A DNA stretch of 64,000 nucleotides from Bedellia somnulentella (Eukaryota > Arthropoda > Insecta > Lepidoptera > Bedelliidae): contig OY755177.1 of assembly GCA_963576735.1 (NCBI GenBank), positions 8,618,001-8,682,000 of the forward strand. The letters run 5' to 3'. Position 1 is the stretch's first letter. The number at the start of each line of letters is the position of its first letter. The notes beneath the pieces are model-generated. The model was not told where the DNA came from and ran no database searches. It saw only the letters and a list, made by a program, of their open reading frames with translations. Of the stretch, positions 31,560-42,480 are shown piece after piece. Position numbers and translations under genes: made by a program.

Positions 31560-31815
31560 CATACACCTGTGCAGGGTGCACATCACTACTTCAGCTGTAT
31601 GTTCAAATTTCACTATTTTTTATTGTGTTGTTATTTTAATTGTCAGTATCAAACAAAAATGTTTTTCTCTACGCTCATAGTAACTTATTTTATTTGATAC
31701 GAAAATATTGTAATAAAAATTGAGAAGTGTATCCCAGTAATTTTCATTCTATTTTATATTTTTTATATCGGAACCAAATATATAAATTTTGATGATATAT
31801 CCTATTAAGAATTTG

Positions 31816-32003
31816 CTGTGTAGAGCCGGCTTCGAGTAACACTACCCCATTTCTTCTGGTGGGTGTACGTAAGAGGCAACTAACGGTATTGGGGCTTTTA
31901 AGGGATTTTTGGGCGAGGCGAACAACCTTTATTTTTACCATCTTTTCCCCATTTACATTACTAAAGGTGGCTAGGGATTTATAGCCGTGAGTATATGCAC
32001 GTG
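31816..32003 (+). mobile_element. SINE-A copy with internal deletions
   Basis: 5' end gctgtgtagagccggctt and 3' end gatttatagccgtgag are kept. The gttggagacccatcacc block and part of the 3' third are deleted. Confidence 0.75.
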
Positions 32004-32534
32004 TCCTATTAAGAACATTTTGAGAAGCCGATATCGATAAAATTGGTATAGGACCAATCTGGAGATAGAAATCACTTTGTAAATGAGGGAAAATGAAAGA
32101 ACAAACATTAAAATAGAAGACAAAATATAACATTCATGCGAATATTCCTTCTTTTTTAAAGTCGGTTAAAATTTTAGGACAAGAGTATTGTGGATACAAT
32201 TCAAAATACAAAACATAATAAGTCTTCTGAAAGGCTCACGTACTAAGAGGTGAGATTTTCTTTTCGCATTTGGTTTGGCTGCGCCTACAGAGGCGGGTGG
32301 TTTGTTAATAGCCTCTATAACTACTGTAGCGTAGTGAAATCTGCTTCGCTTGTCAGAGCCTCATGCCTCTCATATTTGACTTGGCATCTCGCAAGGAAAA
32401 TTAGTCTGTTATTTTGATTATTTTCATCAAATTTACTTCGTCTGAGTGTTGTCATGCAATTTGTTTCCATATGTTATATTTTTTCTTTATACCCACCAGC
32501 ACTAGTAGCCTGAGGCTTGTGAGAGCGCGAGGCG

Positions 32535-32620
32535 TGACACATCACAGGAAAAGTGAAAAACTGACAGATTTTTCTTACAAAATCTGTCAATATCTCACTT
32601 GTCACATGACACACGTGCTC
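32535..32620. repeat. Imperfect stem-loop
   Basis: tgacagatttt (32562-32572) pairs exactly with aaaatctgtca (32579-32589) around tcttac. Pairing continues imperfectly outward (gtgacacatcac.. against ..gtcacatgacac). Resembles a long hairpin; no evidence that it is transcribed. Confidence 0.4.
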
Positions 32621-33056
32621 TTACACGCCGCATAATACGGGGGCTGGAGAAATCTTATATATGTTTAATAAAAGTTCTCATGTAGAATTTTCTTATCGAT
32701 AAAGCAATTTTCGTTACGAAAGTAAATTTTACCTTGATATGAATTACACGAAGTAATGAGTAATTTTCTTGATTTATTCAGATAGCGTAATGGATTCCTG
32801 AAACAAAACAAGTTGATAAAGCAATCTAGAATTTTGAATAAAAGAAAACGCACATTCTTAAATCGATTATTAAGTATATTTTATTCCTATTTTCTTGGAT
32901 TCATCAAGGTGTGCTCCTAACATTTTTGTTAGTATTTGAACAATTCGTCTTTGGTCTGGTTGGTAGGTAGCGTCAGGGTCCGGAGTTTGTGGTTTCAGAT
33001 CCCGTTGAGAGTATTATACGATGAATATGAATGTATGTATGTGTAAGTCTTAGATG

Positions 33057-33150
33057 TTTTTTTTCCCACTCAAAGTCGAAAAGTGGCAGAGTTTTTAAAA
33101 AATTCTGTAGCTCTTGCTACCCTTTCTAAGGAATAATAGCTGTGAGCATA
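33057..33150 (+). mobile_element. SINE-A 3' relic
   Basis: tttttcccactcaaagtc, gaaaagtggcagag and aatagctgtgagcat keep the 3' third of SINE-A in plus orientation. Confidence 0.5.
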
Positions 33151-33464
33151 TTTAGCTACTTGTGTAATAAATGAAAAAATGCAAAAGCAGCTTAATATGA
33201 CAAAACATTTATCGCTAAACTCTTAAACTTCAGAATAATTCTGTTCAAGTACTGTTTAGTCGCTGAATTAAATCAATTTTCAAAGTTCATCGAGCTTTGA
33301 ATGGATGAATACTGTATTAGATATGTCACTTTTATGTTCTATAATTGGATATCTCTATTCGTACTTTATTTTTGTTGTTAAACTATTATTATGATAAAAA
33401 AACGTTTTAATTATAAAACAAACAGATAACAATCAGTACTGTATATACACATTTACATCTACTG
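33151..33464. other. No feature recognised
   Basis: AT-rich, no coding or repeat match. Confidence 0.4.
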
Positions 33465-33648
33465 ACGGCCAGCAATCCCAAATAGGGGTAGCCAGAGCTT
33501 TAGAGCTAGAAACTCCTCAGCCATATTTGGAAGTTGATATGGAACAAGATAGTGAAAATAAAGTACGTTGGCTATGGGTCAAAAAACACTTTAGAAAGCC
33601 CCATACCCTTAATCGCCTCTTACGACACCAGTGTGAAGAAATGGGTAC
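33465..33648 (-). mobile_element. SINE-A copy, diverged
   Basis: Minus-strand copy from acggccagcaatccc to acgacaccagtgtgaag. The 5' end is missing. It keeps the form tcttacgacaccagtgtg, unlike most copies here, and so may be an older subfamily. Two short frames in it are shadows. Confidence 0.65.
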
Positions 33649-33954
33649 GTACACGGCAACTGTACACTACTGCTGTCGATATCCGCCAATATTTCGAAAG
33701 TCATGTGCTTAATTAATTATTGTGCAGTGTATTAGAACATGGGATCCAGGAGTATTGACGCTTGTCAGTATGAAAGTATCTCAAAGAGTGAAAATATCAT
33801 TTTTTCATCGTAATACACCGTATTAAGTGAAAGACTACCGTAATCATATGAACTAAAATGTCTTGGCATTTGGGTAATCCCGAAAAAACACATTCTAAAT
33901 TAATAGTTACAATTATTAGACATAGCAAGTTAAAAACATACAAAGACAAGCAGT

Positions 33955-34195
33955 TAACGGTAAGGGAAAATATCGTGAGGGAACCACTGAGTTGAGGCTG
34001 AGTTGTTTTCAGTCATGTGACAGTGTATTCGTATAAAATGGCGACAGGTCTGCCCTCTATCATGTGAGTACACTCTTCAAGCAAAACTTGGGTTCTCTGA
34101 ACACCAGGTGACAATGTCACATGATGTTAGGAAGTATTTATTAGTACCTCTGTCGACCCCTTTGGGGATATACGGCGTGAAAGTTTGAGTTGAGT
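33955..34195 (+). mobile_element. SINE-B copy, head missing
   Basis: Runs from aagggaaaatatcgtgag through gtcatgtgacagtgtatt, gaacaccaggtgacaatg and cctttggggatatacg to cggcgtgaaagtttgag. It ends in a GAGTT-type tail. Confidence 0.75.
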
Positions 34196-34309
34196 TGAGA
34201 TTAACAGGAAAATATACTACTCGTAGTTCTTGACATACGTTTGGTCACTGATTTCTAGCAGCATTCAAATATAATAGAACTAATTAGTATTCATATTAAC
34301 GCACAAATT

Positions 34310-35560
34310 GAAAAATATAAAAAAAAATTAACGTCAAAGTTTTTAAATTTACTCATTAATCCGTTGCTTCGGAAGGTGTTCGTAAAGAGAAGAAGCAACA
34401 AAAAAACTCTTAACAATCACATATTTTAATGTGTTCAATATATGGTTTGTTCAATTTTTTTTTTGCGACCAAACCAAACGCAACCCTTGTTTGACATAAT
34501 GAAATTAAATTATCCGTCACAAAAAACCAATCACATGACGTGGTGGTGTGGATCACGTTATCTACTGTACTTGATAGTAGCACATTTATTTAATTGAGTT
34601 GCAATTTATTCACTTGGGTCCATTGGTCTATGGCATTTCAATCACTTTGGAATTTCCCATAATCGTCTACAGTGCTTATCGGTAGTACCAATTTCATGTC
34701 ATCGGCGAAAAAAAGACAAGCCGCGTGTTTTACTACTATCGGAAAGTCATCAACTATAATTAGAAACTCAAAAGGTCCCAAGTTACTACCCTGACTTATT
34801 CCCGAGTGAGTAGAGTACTCGAGAGAACAACATCCATCAAAACTAACGTACTGACTTTGGTTTCCGAAGTAGATGAATGAGGTGTAAATTCCAATTTAGC
34901 CAACTTCATGAGCACGACATCTCCATCAACCGTGTCAAAAGCTTGTTTTTAATCGAAATACGCCGCATCAATGTTTTTCCCAAATCGACATGGGGACTAC
35001 ATGAAACATGGAGATCAATAGGTTGCTAGTTGTACTATGCGCGGGCCTAAAATCGTGTTGACAATCTGATATTACACCCGATATTTCGTCATATATCCGC
35101 TGTTGCATCACGGATCGCAATATTTTTTTGCAAAAGGAGATAGAATAGCCACTGGGCGATAGTCTTCAACGCTAGAACAGTCTTTTCCTTCGGTACCAGC
35201 TGCTCACGTTCACAGTTCAGCAATCCGGGAACGTAGCCTACGCTAGGCACAAATTATAAATGAATAACAAACGTTCCTCCTATACTGCACGACAATCTTT
35301 AGCCACGGCGTCTTGGCTGGCAGATGCACCAGCGTGCGATGCACGTCATCGCGGCTGAGCGCGGCGAGAAGCACGCGCGAAGCCGCGCACGCCGCTGCCA
35401 CGTCCACCACTATCGCGTCCGCGACGCTGAGACGCGCCGGACTATTTGCAAACACGGAACAGAAATGTTCTGAAAAAGTCCTGACAGCCTTCCTATTTTG
35501 AGAGCACAGTTCCATTTTTACAAATGGTTGGTTTTTTGTTTCGAATTTAAAATTTTCCAA
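34310..35560 (-). pseudogene. LINE relic: LINE-J-type 3' UTR and reverse transcriptase remains
   Basis: 34310-34550 matches the LINE-J 3' UTR including the gttgcttc/gaagcaac stem-loop. Further right, minus-strand translation gives the RT blocks KQAFDTVDGDVVLMKL (near 34910-34960), ISQGSNLGPFEFLIIVDDFP (near 34760-34830) and FADDMKL (near 34700). A 105-codon frame at 35243-35560 contains FSEHFCSVFANSP, typical of the region before the RT. The protein part differs clearly from LINE-J, so this may be a sister family. Many stops; inactive. Confidence 0.65.
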
Positions 35561-35774
35561 AATAGTTTAGACTCCTTCAATAGTTATCACCTTTGTGATA
35601 AAGTGTGTGTCAAGCCAATAAAGTGTGGTCAAACTTCAATATCTCTACCCGTATGGCGTTACCCATAATATTTGTACAAGTGGAATGTGTTTAGTCAACG
35701 TCACTAGTTTTGCCTGGCTGGTTTATTGTCACAGTGACACGTTTACACGACTAATACTTTCGGAAGTAAACACA

Positions 35775-35870
35775 CCATGTTTAACTCTAGTGATAGCTCA
35801 ATGGGTAGAACAACGCTTATTATGCAGACGATGAGGGTAGTTTCGAGTTTTGAGCATGAGGCATTGAAGT
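35775..35870 (+). repeat. tRNA-like SINE head fragment
   Basis: gatagctcaatgggtagaac resembles the SINE-B head at 57810 (gatagcccagtgggtagaac). The rest of SINE-B does not follow, so this is a broken or different SINE. Confidence 0.45.
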
Positions 35871-36014
35871 CGTGTGACAGAATGCCAAAAAGCATGCCCA
35901 ACTCACCTTGTTATGACACCAAAAAGTGTGATAACAAGATTTCATACAATTGGCCATGATTGTTTATTCAAGGGACTGATAGAATAATTACTATTTATTC
36001 TAAGATCACTCCCC

Positions 36015-36060
36015 CCTTTTAAAATACCCCTTTTAGGGATAAGTAGCCGTTAGTATTCGT
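36015..36060 (+). mobile_element. SINE-A tail scrap
   Basis: acccctttt agggataagtagccgttagta matches the last ~40 bp of SINE-A. Confidence 0.45.
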
Positions 36061-36069
36061 AGGTAGACA

Positions 36070-36475
36070 CACGGGGGCATATACCCGAGGTCGTAGGTTC
36101 GAGTTCTGCTGGTGTCGAAAATTATGGTTTGCTTAAGTGATTAGTAATAATCCCCACATGAGGTTTTCATGTAAAAAACTAATTATTATGCATACACAAT
36201 TATGTGATACTAAGGCGTTCCCATCACTTGCTTTCTATCTGAAAAGATAGACGGGTGGCTTGCAGAGTTGTAACAATCAGGCAATAGATAGCGCTAACAC
36301 CATTAATAAATGTGAAAAAGAAACAAGCAAACACAAATTTCGCGCGAGTGTTCACCCGATACCATAGCTCAGTTGGCAGAGCGAGCGGCGGGGGCGTATA
36401 CCCGAGGTCGTAGGTTCAAGTCATGTTGGTGTCGAAAATTTTTGTTTGCTTAATTAATTAGGTAGACATATTATT
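36070..36475 (+). mobile_element. Unit T direct dimer
   Basis: A partial tRNA-like sequence (36070-36117, 3' half) is followed by the body (taatccccacatgagg..), the leader and a complete tRNA-like sequence (36358-36434), all in plus orientation. The period is about 318 bp. This direct arrangement shows the unit's true order: tRNA, body, leader, next tRNA. It is more diverged than the other copies. Confidence 0.65.
36358..36434 (+). tRNA. tRNA-like sequence of unit T, diverged
   Basis: gataccatagctcagttggc begins it and ggttcaagtc gives a B-box-like motif; the acceptor ends (gatacca/tggtgtc) pair. A 4-nt insertion (gcgagcggcggg) enlarges the anticodon arm. Judged a pseudo-tRNA. Confidence 0.4.
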
Positions 36476-36479
36476 ATAA

Positions 36480-37058
36480 ATCTGTCCGATATTATTGTCC
36501 GTGTTATTGATAAATTTACGAAAAACAGTTTTTCACTACACCTGTGTGAGCCATTTTGCTATCACAATATTGCTATTTATTATCATATTGGTCACCTTTC
36601 CGCTTTCAATTACAAAGTTGGACTAATTATATCTGTAGATTCAGTACATTTCACTATTAATTAATTTTAAACATCAACATTAATTTAGTGATATCAATAT
36701 TGAAATTTAAAAGTACTTTTTTTTGATTCAGAATCAGATTTGTTGCCAAACTTTCCAAAATTATGTATACAAGATGTATCATTGAAATGGATCATATGAT
36801 GTTCCATTTTTCTATGATTTCTAAATTTTTTCTAGTTTTCCGGGTCTATGTCTTATAAAAACTATGTATACCAAATTTATGAAGATATGATCATATTTAG
36901 AGACTTTGGTCACTTTTAGATCACATAGAGTTAACAAAGTTTGCGTGATTATCAATTTAAATGAACTTTTTTAAAAAACTGTAAGTAACGAGCTTAATAG
37001 TAAAATTCTTAACTAAAAATTCAGTACCTTATATACCTAAGTATAATATAAGTAAGTA
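36480..37058. other. No feature recognised
   Basis: AT-rich sequence with no coding signature. Confidence 0.4.
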
Positions 37059-37059
37059 T

Positions 37060-37670
37060 ATCAATTGGCCTAGACCTCGCTTTTTTAACATACCTTTTTT
37101 TATATTATAAAGCGATAAAGGACATCAAACTAAACAACTTTGCCCATGGAATGCCTATCTAAAATATTGTTATTTTCAAAAAAACTAATAATTAGAAATT
37201 GTCGTACCTAGTTCAAACTGAGAATGTATAGAATGAGATTCTTTGCTTCAGTGAAAATAAGAAATAAAAAAAAACATTTGATCTATGCTTTTCGCTCTGT
37301 AAACAAAAATATAACTTCTTTCGGTATTTTCCAGTTCTATTGATCGTCGTTGAAAAATAATATCATGAAAATAAACCGGTAAGCGAGCGATTGAACTGGA
37401 AATTACCGAAAGAAGTTATGTTTTTGTTTACAGCGCGAAAAGCATAGATCAGATGTTTTTTTTTATTTCTTATTTTCACTGAAGCAAAGAATCTCATTCT
37501 ATACTTTCTCAGTTTGAACTAGGTATATGATATTTTTCATTATTAAATATTTAGATAATAACAATATTCTAGATAGGCATTCCATAGGCAAAGTTGTTAA
37601 GTTTGATGTCCTTTATCGATTTATAATATAAAAAGGTTATGTTATAAAAGCGAGGTCTAGGCCAATTGAT
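37060..37670. repeat. 611 bp near-perfect palindrome
   Basis: Left arm 37060-37340 (atcaattggcctagacc.. to ttccagttctat) and right arm 37390-37670 (gattgaactggaa.. to ggtctaggccaattgat) pair over ~280 bp, with small indels near 37090-37200 and 37525-37560. The loop is only ~50 bp. No open frame. Its form is a foldback or MITE-like element; transcribed, it would form a long double-stranded RNA. Confidence 0.85.
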
Positions 37671-37864
37671 TTATACGATGCTATCCCTTGGATTTATATT
37701 AGTATTTTTCGATGATGCTCCTCTATTCTCAACAAGTATTGTTTTTGTTGTTCGTTTTTTTGTGGATTCATTAAAAGTTTACTCCTCTTATCAGTAACCG
37801 TTAGTATCATTAACCACTTGAAGATCATCTACGTGGGTGTTATGGGAATCACTGCAGTATTCCG

Positions 37865-38540
37865 TCATGTCGTAGATTCTAAACAACTTAAAAAAACGTC
37901 TTGGTTTCTCATCTCGTCATCTTTTCCTCCAAAGTCCAGGTTTTTACCCTCTAATCTTTTCAATTCCTATGCGTTCACTCAAAAAATCTAATCCTGCGTT
38001 TGTTTCTGACAAATACCAAAGGTGTCTTTTACTAACGGTGACTGCGGATGTTTTTATTTTTGCTAAAGATTGGGATGTCACGACCGCTTGATGGTAAACT
38101 GGAACATGTCTCAAACATAGGGAGGGACACTATTAATTCATGGGTGTAATGACGGCAAGCCAATCAAAATAATGTTTATACAAATTCCCTTTCAATTCTG
38201 GTACATACTCCTTGAAGTAGTCAGTAGTATCAAAAGTCATCCCAACGATTATGTCTATATCAATCTACTTCCCGAATGACTACTACTGCCATCTGCTCAC
38301 CGGTACCTTTTAGAGCAACAGGCACACCAAGAAAAGTTTCAAAATCTTTGCCTGTTACTAGAACTGTTACTCTATCTTCCCAAATTATTACACTTTGATA
38401 GATTTCGCTGCAGCCAAAACTGTTACATTCGTGTTTTTATGATGCCAGATGAACACTAATAGAACATTTTCTCTTGAAGCCCAGCTCCTAAAACACGTCA
38501 CTAAGACCTTTTTCTAACAGCCAAATTCCTCTTTTAGTTC
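37865..38540 (-). pseudogene. Decayed ORF of an unnamed, probably repeat-borne protein family
   Basis: Minus-strand translation gives, across several frame breaks, VTVLVTGKDFETFLGVPVAL, KGTGEQMAVVV, LACRHYTHELIV and SSGRDIPIFSKN. I recall this order (valine-rich start, Gly-Thr-Gly, Cys-Arg-His-His, then a Pro-x-Phe block) from uncharacterised multi-copy arthropod proteins. No known enzyme motif is seen. The stops show it is inactive. Memory-based assignment, moderate to low confidence. Confidence 0.4.
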
Positions 38541-38584
38541 TGTTTTTTTTTATTTTTTATTCACAAAATATACAGAGAAGACAC

Positions 38585-38660
38585 ACCTTTATTTCACCAT
38601 CTTTTCCCCACACAACTTTCCAAAAGTGGCTGAGGAATTTATAACTTCTCAGAAATTCTC
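38585..38660 (+). mobile_element. SINE-A fragment
   Basis: cctttatttcaccatctt then ccaaaagtggctgagg: the middle third of SINE-A. It is cut off and joined to SINE-B sequence at about 38665. Confidence 0.6.
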
Positions 38661-38664
38661 TTCC

Positions 38665-38890
38665 CCAAAGACATGTGTCTGGTTAATTTATCATGGTTTT
38701 TAACGGCGAGGCAAAACAACGTGAGAAAACCCAAATGGCTAAGTTGAACTTAATCATGTGACAGAGTTTTCGTGCCAAACGGTGATCGGCTGAGTACACT
38801 GTCCAAGCAAAACTTGGGTACTATAAACACCAGGTGAAAATGTCCTTCTATAAACCCCTTCGGGCATAAACGGCGTGAACGTTTGAATTT
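38665..38890 (+). mobile_element. SINE-B copy
   Basis: Contains aaagacatgtgtctgg, gttgaacttaatcatgtg, cactgtccaagcaaaac and the end aacggcgtgaacgtttg. The tRNA-like head is missing. About 20 bp near the fifth block (cacgtgatgttcagaag) are deleted. Confidence 0.75.
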
Positions 38891-38911
38891 GATGAGTGTA
38901 TATATTATGTA

Positions 38912-40147
38912 CGAAGGCGGATTGAAAAGTTCGCAGCCTGACCAAGAAAAAAAAATGGATTCAGAAATATTTTTATATTGCGACATTTTCTCCGTCTAGC
39001 TCTATGCATTTCTTCCACCTGCTTTCCCAAGCTTCTATACCGGTTTTAAAAAGAGATTCATCAAGATCGTCAAAATACTTAGTACGGCGGCTTTGACCAC
39101 CGAGGTGTTTTTTATAATCTGGGAACAGATAAAAGTCCGACGGTGATAAGTCTGGAGAATAAGCCTGGTGGGGCAACAAGTCAAAACTAAAATCACGGAT
39201 TTGTGTGAACGCGTGCATTATCCTGATGAAACAGCATTTTTTTACAGAGCAATCCTGGACATTTCTCTTTGATTTCCTCTCGTAAACGACGCAAAAGGGT
39301 GCAATAGTATGCTGAGTTGATGGTTTCACCTTTAGCAAGGTAGTCCACCATTATTACACCCTTAGCATCCCAAAAAACTGACGCTATCACTTTGCCAGCC
39401 GACAAAATGGTCTTCGCTTTCTTTGGCGCTGGTTTATCAGATTTTTTCCTCTGCCTGGATTGTTGCTTTGATTCTGGAGTGTAATGATGAACCCAGGTTT
39501 CACCCATTGTCGCAAATCTATTAATAAAATCTTGTGGGTCAGTCTCAAACATCTCTAAACAATCGCGAGAAATCTTGAGTCGAATTCGCTTCTGTTCAAC
39601 TGAAAGCAACCTTGGGACCCACCTAGCGGACACCTTAGAAAATCCAAGATCGTGAACTATTATGTTTTGTGTTTATTTGTACGAGATGCCTATGATGTCT
39701 GCAATATCTCCGATAGTCAATCAGCGGTCTTCCAATATTAGATCACACACTTTGCCGATGTTCTCTTTGGTCGTAGACGTCGAGGGCCGGCCGGAGCCAG
39801 GGTCATCGTCAATTCTGTCTCGACCGCGTTTGAATTCAGCTACCCATTTTTCTACAGTGATAAACGAGATGGTGCAGATTCCTCTAATGTTATTTGAATG
39901 TCATCGAGACTCTCTTTCGGATGACCGCACGATGTTAAATTTTCTCCATTTTCTAAAAACGCTTCACTTGGTCTCACTTAATTTACTGTAACTTAAAATT
40001 CACAAACAATATCCAAACTAAATTTTGCGCAGTGACTTCTAATGAATATACGTAACTAATGACGAATGAATGAATGAATGATGGTAGTACAATTAAAATA
40101 TAATAAGTATTTGTATGTAAGGCCGCAAACTTTTCAATCCACCCTCG
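38912..40147 (-). mobile_element. Second mariner element with TA target-site duplication
   Basis: The ends are cgaaggcggattgaaaag and cttttcaatccaccctcg, complementary apart from two or three positions, with TA outside (38910-38911 and 40148-40149). 1236 bp, a normal mariner length. The TIRs and protein differ from the 9.9 kb element, so it belongs to another mariner lineage. Confidence 0.92.
38973..39960 (-). pseudogene. mariner transposase pseudogene, second lineage
   Basis: N-terminal HTH remains are at about 39740-39960 (STVEKWVAEFKRGRDRIDDD). The core at 39193-39633 has ARWVPRLLSVEQK, ATMGETWVHHYTPES and LFHQDNARVHT. The C-terminal part at 38973-39338, in another frame, has HQAYSPDLSPSDFYLFP and ends with KKCIELDGENVAI. 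The first catalytic motif is normally DETW; here it is GETW, so the first Asp is Gly. The second (HQDNA) and third (SD) remain. A frameshift lies near 39195-39215. Inactive copy. Confidence 0.9.
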
Positions 40148-40149
40148 TA

Positions 40150-41030
40150 TGTACAAAGACTACCAAAATTATAACCCTTCCGATTAGCTTCACCGTAGTC
40201 GGGTAAAAATATGAACAAATTTCATTTTCTCGTTTATTTCTCCGTGTTCGTTCCACGTGATATGTCCCGTTCCTGCCTTTTCATTAACTCGAAGTATGAT
40301 ATGTGCGTGTTCCAATAAAACTAATTTATTAACTCAACGTCCGTCGTATTCGTTCGCGAATTGTTTGCGATGTAACCGATATTCACGAGGCTCGGGTACG
40401 TTGTAAACAATGTAGAAGTAGTGTTACTATAAAAGGTGTAACCTTTAACCTATGACGTATTGTTTCGGCAAGATAACACGGATTATGCAATGTGAAAGCT
40501 ATCCATAGTCAATTTCGTCACCCTATCGGTTCAACTATCATTTTTATTGAGTATAATTAAAATAACTAATTCGTTGAGTAGAATAGAATGGAGAAACTAT
40601 TTATTGAACATCAATATTTTTAAATATATACAATGAAATATGAAGCATTTTACAAAAAAAAATCAAATTCCTTTTATTTCACTAAAAGCAATGTTATACA
40701 GACAATCTTTAGGGTGGAAATGTAAGTAAAAGATAAGGTTTACAATGATTTGTTTTACTCACCTGATGGATTTATTTTTTATACTTTACATTTTGCTTTA
40801 CTCCATATATTTTATGTTTCTTCATAGCATAACGATTAATTCAATTATTTATATAAGTATAAGACGTTTTATTGCTTAAATTCATATGATTTCATGGTTT
40901 TCGTTTATAACCGACACTCTTTTGCAAAATCCTTCTTTTTGGTAATAAGGGTTATAGTGTCAATTTAAATGATATTCAAAAACTGCTGTTTGCGAATTCG
41001 AAAAATGGCCAACAACTGCGTTTTTGGGGC
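40150..41030. other. No gene recognised
   Basis: A GC-richer patch at about 40240-40540 without an open frame of note, then AT-rich sequence. It could be unique host sequence; no promoter or exon could be supported. Confidence 0.35.
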
Positions 41031-41033
41031 ATT

Positions 41034-41633
41034 CTACAAGAGATTCCGAAAAGTATAACTTACTAAACAAACGATTTTATGCAATGGTGTCAATCTCAAG
41101 AGGAGATTACAGAACGGATCTTTATACCTAATATAATCATTGCTATATATAATATAATATAATATCGCTAATAATATAATCGCTATTTTCATCTCCAATT
41201 CTATGATATATTTTTTATTCTTGGAGTTACCCTCCTCTATCGATGATAACTTTTTTATCACTTCGTCGTATTTGTGGGACATAAAATCTATTGTAGATGG
41301 TAATTTAACATTCTGTTTCTTAATTTCTTGCATTGAATTAAGCAACGCGTCCAATTTGGCATCTATTTCTTTTTTAAGCGAGTTAAACAATGAACAGGAG
41401 TCCTCAGTCATATTTTGGAGTGATTCAGTATCACGTGCATTTCGTTTTCTTTTAGGACGGTTCTTGGCCATTGCTTCACATGCATAGTTTATATTAGGTT
41501 CAGAATCGTAATGTACTTGAGTACTCGTACCAACACCTTTGAACAAGTCGTTTCCATCGGGCTGTTCACCACCTGACTTGGTAGAATTAGAAAAAGATTT
41601 CGGAGATGAAGGAGGAGGCCGTTTTAGTGGCAT
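41034..41633 (-). pseudogene. LINE ORF1-like protein, 3' part lost
   Basis: The frame runs further upstream but the likely start is ATG 41633 (MPLKRPPPSSPKSF), the typical proline/serine-rich opening of ORF1 in some insect LINEs. A basic patch (AKNRPKRKRNARD) and a predicted coiled coil follow (NSLKKEIDAKLDALLNSMQE, MSHKYDEVIKKLSSIEEGN). After KKYIIELEMKI the sequence turns into an unrelated hydrophobic run (AIILLAILYYII), so the normal C terminus is missing. In intact LINEs, ORF1 proteins coat element RNA. Confidence 0.55.
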
Positions 41634-41696
41634 GTTAATGTTATTTTTGGCGTTATTAAATATATTTTTAAGTAAGAAAAATATTTTTTTAACTTT

Positions 41697-41771
41697 TGAC
41701 GATGGCAGGGTTTGAACCACAAGGTGTCCGCATTGCAGGCGGTTATGCTACACGGTCAACCACAGCGTCAT
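41697..41771 (-). tRNA. tRNA-like sequence, probable pseudogene
   Basis: The minus-strand sequence gacgctgtggttgaccg..tggttcaaaccctgccatcgtca has a good B box (ggttcaaaccc), an acceptor with 6 of 7 pairs and an anticodon stem ccgc/gcgg around ctgcaat (GCA in the anticodon place). The D arm pairs poorly. It sits just upstream of the ORF1-like frame and may be a SINE-type promoter. Confidence 0.35.
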
Positions 41772-41774
41772 TGC

Positions 41775-42129
41775 GAAGACTCGCCAAAATTAGCTTATGG
41801 TTCCGAATAATTTGTGTTATTTTTTAATCAGTGGATAACTCCTAATATTTACTGTAGCATTATTACTTCTTACAATATTTTTCGAACGGTTTATTGTAAC
41901 ACAAATTATGAAAATATATCTGGTTGTCTCACCCTTGGCTATAGATGGATGAGAAATAATGCTCCTTGCAAGCTTTGCTCGCCAACAATATTAACAACTG
42001 ATACACTAGTTTATTTATTTTCCAATTAAATACAATTTTTTGGTTACTTGAAACACGTCCACTCGTTAAGAGATCCAGGGAGGAATTGATTGAATTTATT
42101 TATTTTATTTTTAAGTCTCTTGTTCTCCG
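41775..42129. other. No feature recognised
   Basis: AT-rich; the open frame at 41814-42029 has no domain signature. Confidence 0.35.
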
Positions 42130-42480
42130 TTCTTGTCCTAAGTTTTCTGGGGCAGCGCACGGGCATTACCTACCTTTTCTCGAAGCGCTTCGTCGTTTTT
42201 TTTAACTTTCATAACTTCGGTTTGGATTATGCTAGATCAACAAAATTTTCGGAATATATTGTCAATAGCGGATTTATTGAACAAGTAAAGTTTTAATTAC
42301 ATTAGCTTTTAAACTTCAGATTTTATTTATTTCTAAAAAATGCTGATTTTGTCACTGACTCACTGATAATCATCAAAATTGTTAGGTTATTTCCTAATGT
42401 CCTAGAAAGCTGAAATTTTGTATGTAAGCTAGTATCAGCACACAAACTACAAATAAAACTTGTGACTTTCATCCCCCAAT
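42130..42480 (-). repeat. Dispersed repeat, relative of 20580-20935
   Basis: Minus-strand landmarks match the 20.6 kb copy: cgcttcgagaaaagg, cagtgagtcagtgac and caaaatttcagctttct, in the same order. Non-coding. Confidence 0.55.

Noticed and set aside
31744..32133. 129-codon minus-strand frame
   Set aside because: Runs through a SINE-A copy in antisense; no domain.
40240..40540. GC-richer patch as a host exon
   Set aside because: No sustained open frame or splice-bounded coding pattern on either strand.
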